This document shows, piece by piece, positions 60,481 to 64,000 of a DNA stretch of 64,000 nt. Position numbers and translations under genes: made by a program. The stretch is taken from assembly GCF_017356245.1 (NCBI RefSeq), contig NZ_JAFMZZ010000001.1:157073-221072 (forward strand), read 5' to 3'. The stretch comes from Bordetella petrii (GTDB taxonomy: Bacteria; Pseudomonadota; Gammaproteobacteria; Burkholderiales; Burkholderiaceae_B). The notes beneath the pieces were generated by a model. The model was given only the letters and a program-made list of their open reading frames with translations. It ran no database searches and was not told the origin of the DNA. The number at the start of each line of letters is the position of its first letter. Position 1 is the first letter of the stretch.

Positions 60481-60514
60481 CAGGTGTCAGGCACCTGCCG
60501 GAGCCTGACACCTG
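60481..60514. repeat. single REP-like palindrome
   Basis: CAGGTGTCAGGC-ACCTGCCGGA-GCCTGACACCTG, a 12-bp perfect-armed hairpin between pckG and the methyltransferase gene, both on the minus strand. It is the same unit as at 32.2 and 49.6 kb and in the two composite elements. Confidence 0.9.
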
Positions 60515-60532
60515 CCTCGGGGATGGGCTTCC

Positions 60533-62389
60533 CTAGGCCGCCAGGCGGCTCTGGATGGACGACTTCACGCCGGGCAGTTCGTCCGGCAGGCGGTCGGCCA
60601 GCTTCTCGAACAGCGTGTCGTGCAGCGCCAGTTCATCGCGCCACGACGCCACGTCGACCGAGATCACCTGCTGGAACTTGTCGGGGCTGAATTCCAGGCC
60701 GGTCCAGTCGATGTCCTGGTAGGTGGGCGACACGCCGAACACCTGCTCGACGCCGCCGGCCGCGCCGTCGATGCGGCCCAGCATCCACTTCAGCACGCGC
60801 ATGTTGTCGCCGAAGCCCGGCCACACGAACTTGCCGTCGGGGCCCTTGCGGAACCAGTTGACGCAGTAGATGCGCGGCAGCACGGCGCCGGCTTCCTGCA
60901 GGCGCTTGCCCAGCTTGAGCCAGTGGCCGAAGTAGTCGCTCATGTTGTAGCCGCAGAACGGCAGCATGGCGAACGGATCGCGGCGCACCACGCCTTGCTG
61001 GCCCGCCGCGGCGGCGGTGGTTTCCGACCCCATGGTGGCGGCCATGTACACGCCTTCGACCCAGTTGCGGGCTTCGGTCACCAGCGGCACGGTGGTGGAG
61101 CGGCGGCCGCCGAAGATGAAGGCGTCGATGACCACGCCTTCGGGGTTTTCCCATTCGGGGTCGATGGACGGGCACTGGGCGGCCGGCGCGGTGAAGCGGG
61201 CGTTCGGGTGCGCCGCCTTGCGGCCGGTTTCCTTGGCGATCTGCGGGGTCCAGTCCTGGCCCTGCCAGTCGATCAGGTGATCGGGCGGGGTGTCGGTCAT
61301 GCCTTCCCACCAGACATCGCCGTCATCGGTCAGCGCCACGTTGGTGAAGATGACGTTGGCCTTCAGGGTGGCCATGGCGTTGAAGTTGGTTTTCTCGCTG
61401 GTGCCCGGCGCCACGCCGAAATAGCCGGCCTCGGGGTTGATGGCGCGCAGCCGGCCATCGGGGCCCGGCTTGATCCAGGCAATGTCGTCGCCGATGGTGG
61501 ACACCTTCCAGCCGTCCATGCCCTGGGGCGGGATCAGCATGGCGAAGTTGGTCTTGCCGCAGGCCGACGGGAACGCCGCGGCCACGTGGTACTTGCGGCC
61601 CTTGGGCGAAGTCACGCCCAGGATCAGCATGTGCTCGGCCAGCCAGCCCTGGTCGCGTCCCATGGTGGACGCGATGCGCAGCGCGAAGCACTTCTTGCCC
61701 AACAGCGCGTTGCCGCCGTAGCCCGAGCCGAAGCTCCAGATCTCGCGGCTTTCGGGATAGTGCACGATGTACTTGGTGGGGTTGCAGGGCCACACCACGT
61801 CGGCCTGGCCCTCGGCCAGCGGCGCGCCCACGCTGTGCACGCAGGGCACGAATTCGCCGTCGGCGCCCAGCACGTCGAACACGGCGCGGCCCATGCGGGT
61901 CATGATGCGCATGTTCACCACCACATAGGGGCTGTCGGAAAGCTCGACGCCGATGTGGGCGATGTCGGAGCCCAGCGGCCCCATCGAGAACGGCACCACG
62001 TACATGGTGCGGCCGCGCATCGAGCCGTCGAACAGGCCGTCCAGGGTGGCGCGCATTTCGGCGGGATCGGCCCAGTTGTTGGTGGGGCCGGCGTCTTCGG
62101 CGCGTTCGGAGCAGATGAAAGTGCGGTCTTCGACCCGCGCGACGTCGGAAGGATCGGAGCACGCCAGGTACGAATTGGCGCGCTTGGCCGGGTTCAGGCG
62201 GCGCAGCATGCCCGACTGGACCATCTGTTCGCAGAGACGGTCGTATTCTTCCTGGGATCCGTCGCACCAGGTTACGCGATCGGGCTTGGTCAGCGCGGCA
62301 ATCCGCGCCACCCACTCGATCAGCCCCTGGTGCTTGACGTATGCGGGAACATTGAGCGAAGCGATCCCGCCGTCGAACGGTTTATTCAT
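60533..62389 (-). CDS. pckG: phosphoenolpyruvate carboxykinase (GTP)
   Basis: The 618-residue gluconeogenic enzyme converts oxaloacetate and GTP to PEP, GDP and CO2. [24 protein letters not shown] is the substrate/metal loop, [20 protein letters not shown] the kinase-1a P-loop (with the hyper-reactive Cys), and [13 protein letters not shown] kinase-2; FMRRPFxYN-type sequence appears as [22 protein letters not shown] nine bases before the ATG at 62389 fixes the start; an ATG three codons upstream abuts it. A GC-rich palindrome (TGCGGGCCCGCA, 62419-62430) lies in the 5' leader. Confidence 0.97.
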   Translation of the reverse strand: MNKPFDGGIASLNVPAYVKHQGLIEWVARIAALTKPDRVTWCDGSQEEYDRLCEQMVQSGMLRRLNPAKRANSYLACSDPSDVARVEDRTFICSERAEDAGPTNNWADPAEMRATLDGLFDGSMRGRTMYVVPFSMGPLGSDIAHIGVELSDSPYVVVNMRIMTRMGRAVFDVLGADGEFVPCVHSVGAPLAEGQADVVWPCNPTKYIVHYPESREIWSFGSGYGGNALLGKKCFALRIASTMGRDQGWLAEHMLILGVTSPKGRKYHVAAAFPSACGKTNFAMLIPPQGMDGWKVSTIGDDIAWIKPGPDGRLRAINPEAGYFGVAPGTSEKTNFNAMATLKANVIFTNVALTDDGDVWWEGMTDTPPDHLIDWQGQDWTPQIAKETGRKAAHPNARFTAPAAQCPSIDPEWENPEGVVIDAFIFGGRRSTTVPLVTEARNWVEGVYMAATMGSETTAAAAGQQGVVRRDPFAMLPFCGYNMSDYFGHWLKLGKRLQEAGAVLPRIYCVNWFRKGPDGKFVWPGFGDNMRVLKWMLGRIDGAAGGVEQVFGVSPTYQDIDWTGLEFSPDKFQQVISVDVASWRDELALHDTLFEKLADRLPDELPGVKSSIQSRLAA

Positions 62390-62686
62390 CGGGCCCATCT
62401 CCTAAAAGTAAAAGACCATGCGGGCCCGCAAGGGACCCGCACGTTGTGTGAATCAGTGGCGTCATATTACTTGCGTACGCGCCGCCCTTGCCATTCTGCG
62501 CCGCAAGGAATGAAACATCGTATGTCTGTTGCGTCCCCGTAAACAGGCGCGGCCCATGGCCGGGGACAGGGCTTGCCGCGTTGCGGCCGCAACGTCCGGG
62601 CACGCAATTTACCGCAGACCGCCGGCGCGCAGTTCAGGGAAAACCCCGAGCGCGGCTTATCATGCCGCCTTGACACTGGAAAACCC
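62390..62686. other. pckG/MATE divergent intergenic region
   Basis: This 297-bp gap holds both promoters. The palindrome TGCGGGCCCGCA (62419-62430) with a nearby GGGACCCGC could fold as a 5' leader hairpin of pckG. I cannot assign promoter boxes with confidence and see no gene or RNA. Confidence 0.4.
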
Positions 62687-64000
62687 ATGCCGCACCGCTC
62701 TGCCGCCCGCGCCGCCTGGACGCGGGAGATCCGCGCCACCCTTGCCCTGAGCCTGCCCCTGGTCCTGACCAGCCTGGCGCAGATCGCCATGACCGCCACC
62801 GACGTGATTTTCATCGGCCGGCTGGGGTCGCACGCACTGGCCGCCAGCGCCCTGGGCGCCAATCTGTATGCCGCGTTCGCGTTCTTCTCGCTGGGCCTGG
62901 TGACCGCCACCGCGCCGATGGTGGCGCGCGAACTGGGCGCCCGCCGCCATTCGGTGCGCGAGGTGCGCCGCACCGTGGCGCAGGGTCTGTGGGCGGCCGC
63001 CATCATCTCGGTGCCGGGCTGCCTGGCGCTGTGGCATGGCGAGGCGATCCTGCTGGCCATCCGCCAGCCGCCCGAGCTGGCCGCGCAGGCCGGCGTGTAC
63101 CTGCGCGCCCTGCTGTGGGGGCTGCCGCCGTTCCTGGGCTTCCTGGTGCTGCGCTCGTTCGTGGCGGCGCTGCAGCGGCCGCGCTCGGCGCTGTGGGTGG
63201 CGCTGGCCGGCATCCTGTTCAATGCGGCCGCCGACTGGGCCCTGGTGTTCGGCAAGCTGGGCTTTCCGCCCTTGGGCCTGACCGGCGCGGGCATCGCCAG
63301 CGCGGCGGCCAGCCTGTTCCTGTTCGTGGGCATGGCCGTGGTCGTCACCTGCGACCGCCGGTTCCGCCGCTACCGGCTGTTCGGCCGGGTCTGGCAGCCC
63401 GACTGGCGCCGGCTGGCCGCCCTGTGGAAGCTGGGCCTGCCGATCGCGGCGGCCACCGCCTTCGAAGTCACCATCTTCAATGCGGCGGCGTTCCTGATGG
63501 GCTGGCTGGGCGAAGCGGAACTGGCCGCGCACGCGGTGGCCATCCAGATCGCCAGCATCAGCTTCATGGTGCCGTACGGCATCGCCCAGGCCGCCACCGT
63601 GCGCGTGGGACTGGCCTACGGCGCCCGCGACGCGGCCGCCATCCAGCGGGCCGGCTGGACGGCCTACGGGCTGGGCGTGGGCTCGATGGTGATCGCGGCG
63701 CTGTTGATGATTGCGGTGCCGCACTGGCTGCTGGCCGCGTTTTTCGATGTGCAGGCCCCCGCCAATGCCGCCCTGCTGGCGCTGGCCTCGTCGTACCTGG
63801 CGGTGGCGGCGGTGTTCCAGATTGTCGACGGCGCGCAGGTCATGGGCGCCGGCATGCTGCGCGGCCTGCACGATACGCGCGTGCCGATGCTTTATGCCGC
63901 CATCGGCTACTGGGGCCTGGGCCTGCCGGCGGGCGCCGCGCTGGCCTTCTGGGCGGGCTGGCGCGGGGTGGGCATCTGGAGCGGCCTGGCCATCGGGCTG
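62687..64000 (+). CDS. MATE-family efflux transporter (partial, runs off the window)
   Basis: The N-terminal 438 residues of a NorM-like multidrug/toxin exporter. [43 protein letters not shown] (residues 15-57) is the MATE start. Ten or more hydrophobic segments and [11 protein letters not shown] follow, with the second half-repeat ([27 protein letters not shown]). About 450 residues are usual, so only a short tail is missing. Transport is probably driven by Na+ or H+. ATG 62687 is the first sensible start; no strong Shine-Dalgarno is visible. Confidence 0.93.
   Translation, partial: MPHRSAARAAWTREIRATLALSLPLVLTSLAQIAMTATDVIFIGRLGSHALAASALGANLYAAFAFFSLGLVTATAPMVARELGARRHSVREVRRTVAQGLWAAAIISVPGCLALWHGEAILLAIRQPPELAAQAGVYLRALLWGLPPFLGFLVLRSFVAALQRPRSALWVALAGILFNAAADWALVFGKLGFPPLGLTGAGIASAAASLFLFVGMAVVVTCDRRFRRYRLFGRVWQPDWRRLAALWKLGLPIAAATAFEVTIFNAAAFLMGWLGEAELAAHAVAIQIASISFMVPYGIAQAATVRVGLAYGARDAAAIQRAGWTAYGLGVGSMVIAALLMIAVPHWLLAAFFDVQAPANAALLALASSYLAVAAVFQIVDGAQVMGAGMLRGLHDTRVPMLYAAIGYWGLGLPAGAALAFWAGWRGVGIWSGLAIGL

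Overview
The window is a GC-rich, gene-dense chromosomal segment of a betaproteobacterium, almost certainly Alcaligenaceae (Bordetella/Achromobacter group). The evidence is four orphan tripartite-tricarboxylate ('Bug') solute-binding proteins, many small catabolic operons each paired with a LysR, GntR or IclR regulator, a CadR/CadA metal module of the beta/gammaproteobacterial kind, and a very large autotransporter. I see no phage, insertion sequence, plasmid backbone or CRISPR array. The species is not determined.

Layout. 0.1-3.6 kb: a nitroreductase, then a divergent CadR/CadA heavy-metal pair with a typical MerR-type operator. 3.7-6.0 kb: a polar amino acid (cystine-like) ABC importer. 6.0-10.1 kb: a CoA-transferase, a citrate-synthase/citryl-CoA-lyase-like protein and a Bug protein, with a divergent LysR regulator. 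10.2-10.9 kb: exonuclease III. 11.0-15.8 kb: a five-gene minus-strand operon (flavoprotein dehydrogenase, SDR, isochorismatase-fold protein, Bug protein, IclR regulator) headed by two TTCC-N6-GGAA operators. 16.0-18.7 kb: tRNA-Ala(CGC) and a probable thiosulfate module (periplasmic rhodanese, YeeE/YedE permease, a small membrane protein). 18.8-26.8 kb: one autotransporter gene of about 8 kb with a Gly-rich repeated passenger. 27.0-29.6 kb: a flavodoxin-fold protein, a 3' relic of a ketopantoate reductase gene, and an Rrf2 regulator with an MFS exporter. 29.7-32.1 kb: an overlapping trio yggS-pdxY-APH(3')-II-like kinase. 32.2-35.7 kb: LysR, a CaiB-family CoA-transferase and a Bug protein. 35.7-41.4 kb: housekeeping and small genes, a short leader-type ORF ahead of an ABC exporter, an MFS transporter, YegP and a DUF2501 protein. 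41.4-41.9 kb: a gene-free stretch holding a 33-bp perfect inverted repeat. 41.9-46.5 kb: a GntR regulator and an enolase-superfamily dehydratase, divergent from a SsuABC/TauABC-like importer. 46.6-51.6 kb: a Bug protein, an IlvD/Edd-family dehydratase, a LysR regulator and a 3-hydroxyacyl-CoA-type dehydrogenase. 51.6-59.3 kb: a FadR-type regulator, an amidase, a complete branched-chain-type (HAAT) ABC importer and an AllA-like ureidoglycolate lyase. 59.3-64 kb: a DNA glycosylase, a methyltransferase, PEP carboxykinase and a MATE exporter cut by the window end.

How the genes work together. Most clusters follow one pattern: a high-affinity binding protein or ABC importer, one to three enzymes acting on an organic acid or amide, and a dedicated regulator. 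The strongest regulatory reading is at 51.6-59.3 kb. There a near-perfect operator (ACTGGTC-A-GACCGGT) occurs twice, once between the FadR-type gene and the amidase and once before the importer, which ties regulator, amidase, importer and AllA into one candidate ureide/amide regulon.

Items most worth a second look are the REP-like repeat family (two composite elements of about 93 bp and three single copies), the cloverleaf-like inverted repeat at 41.6-41.8 kb, the 16-codon leader ORF at 36.57 kb with a strong promoter and Shine-Dalgarno, the chromosomal APH(3')-II-like gene joined to vitamin B6 genes, and the giant autotransporter. I do not claim a wholly new system. The leader ORF and the two repeat classes are the best candidates for undescribed elements.
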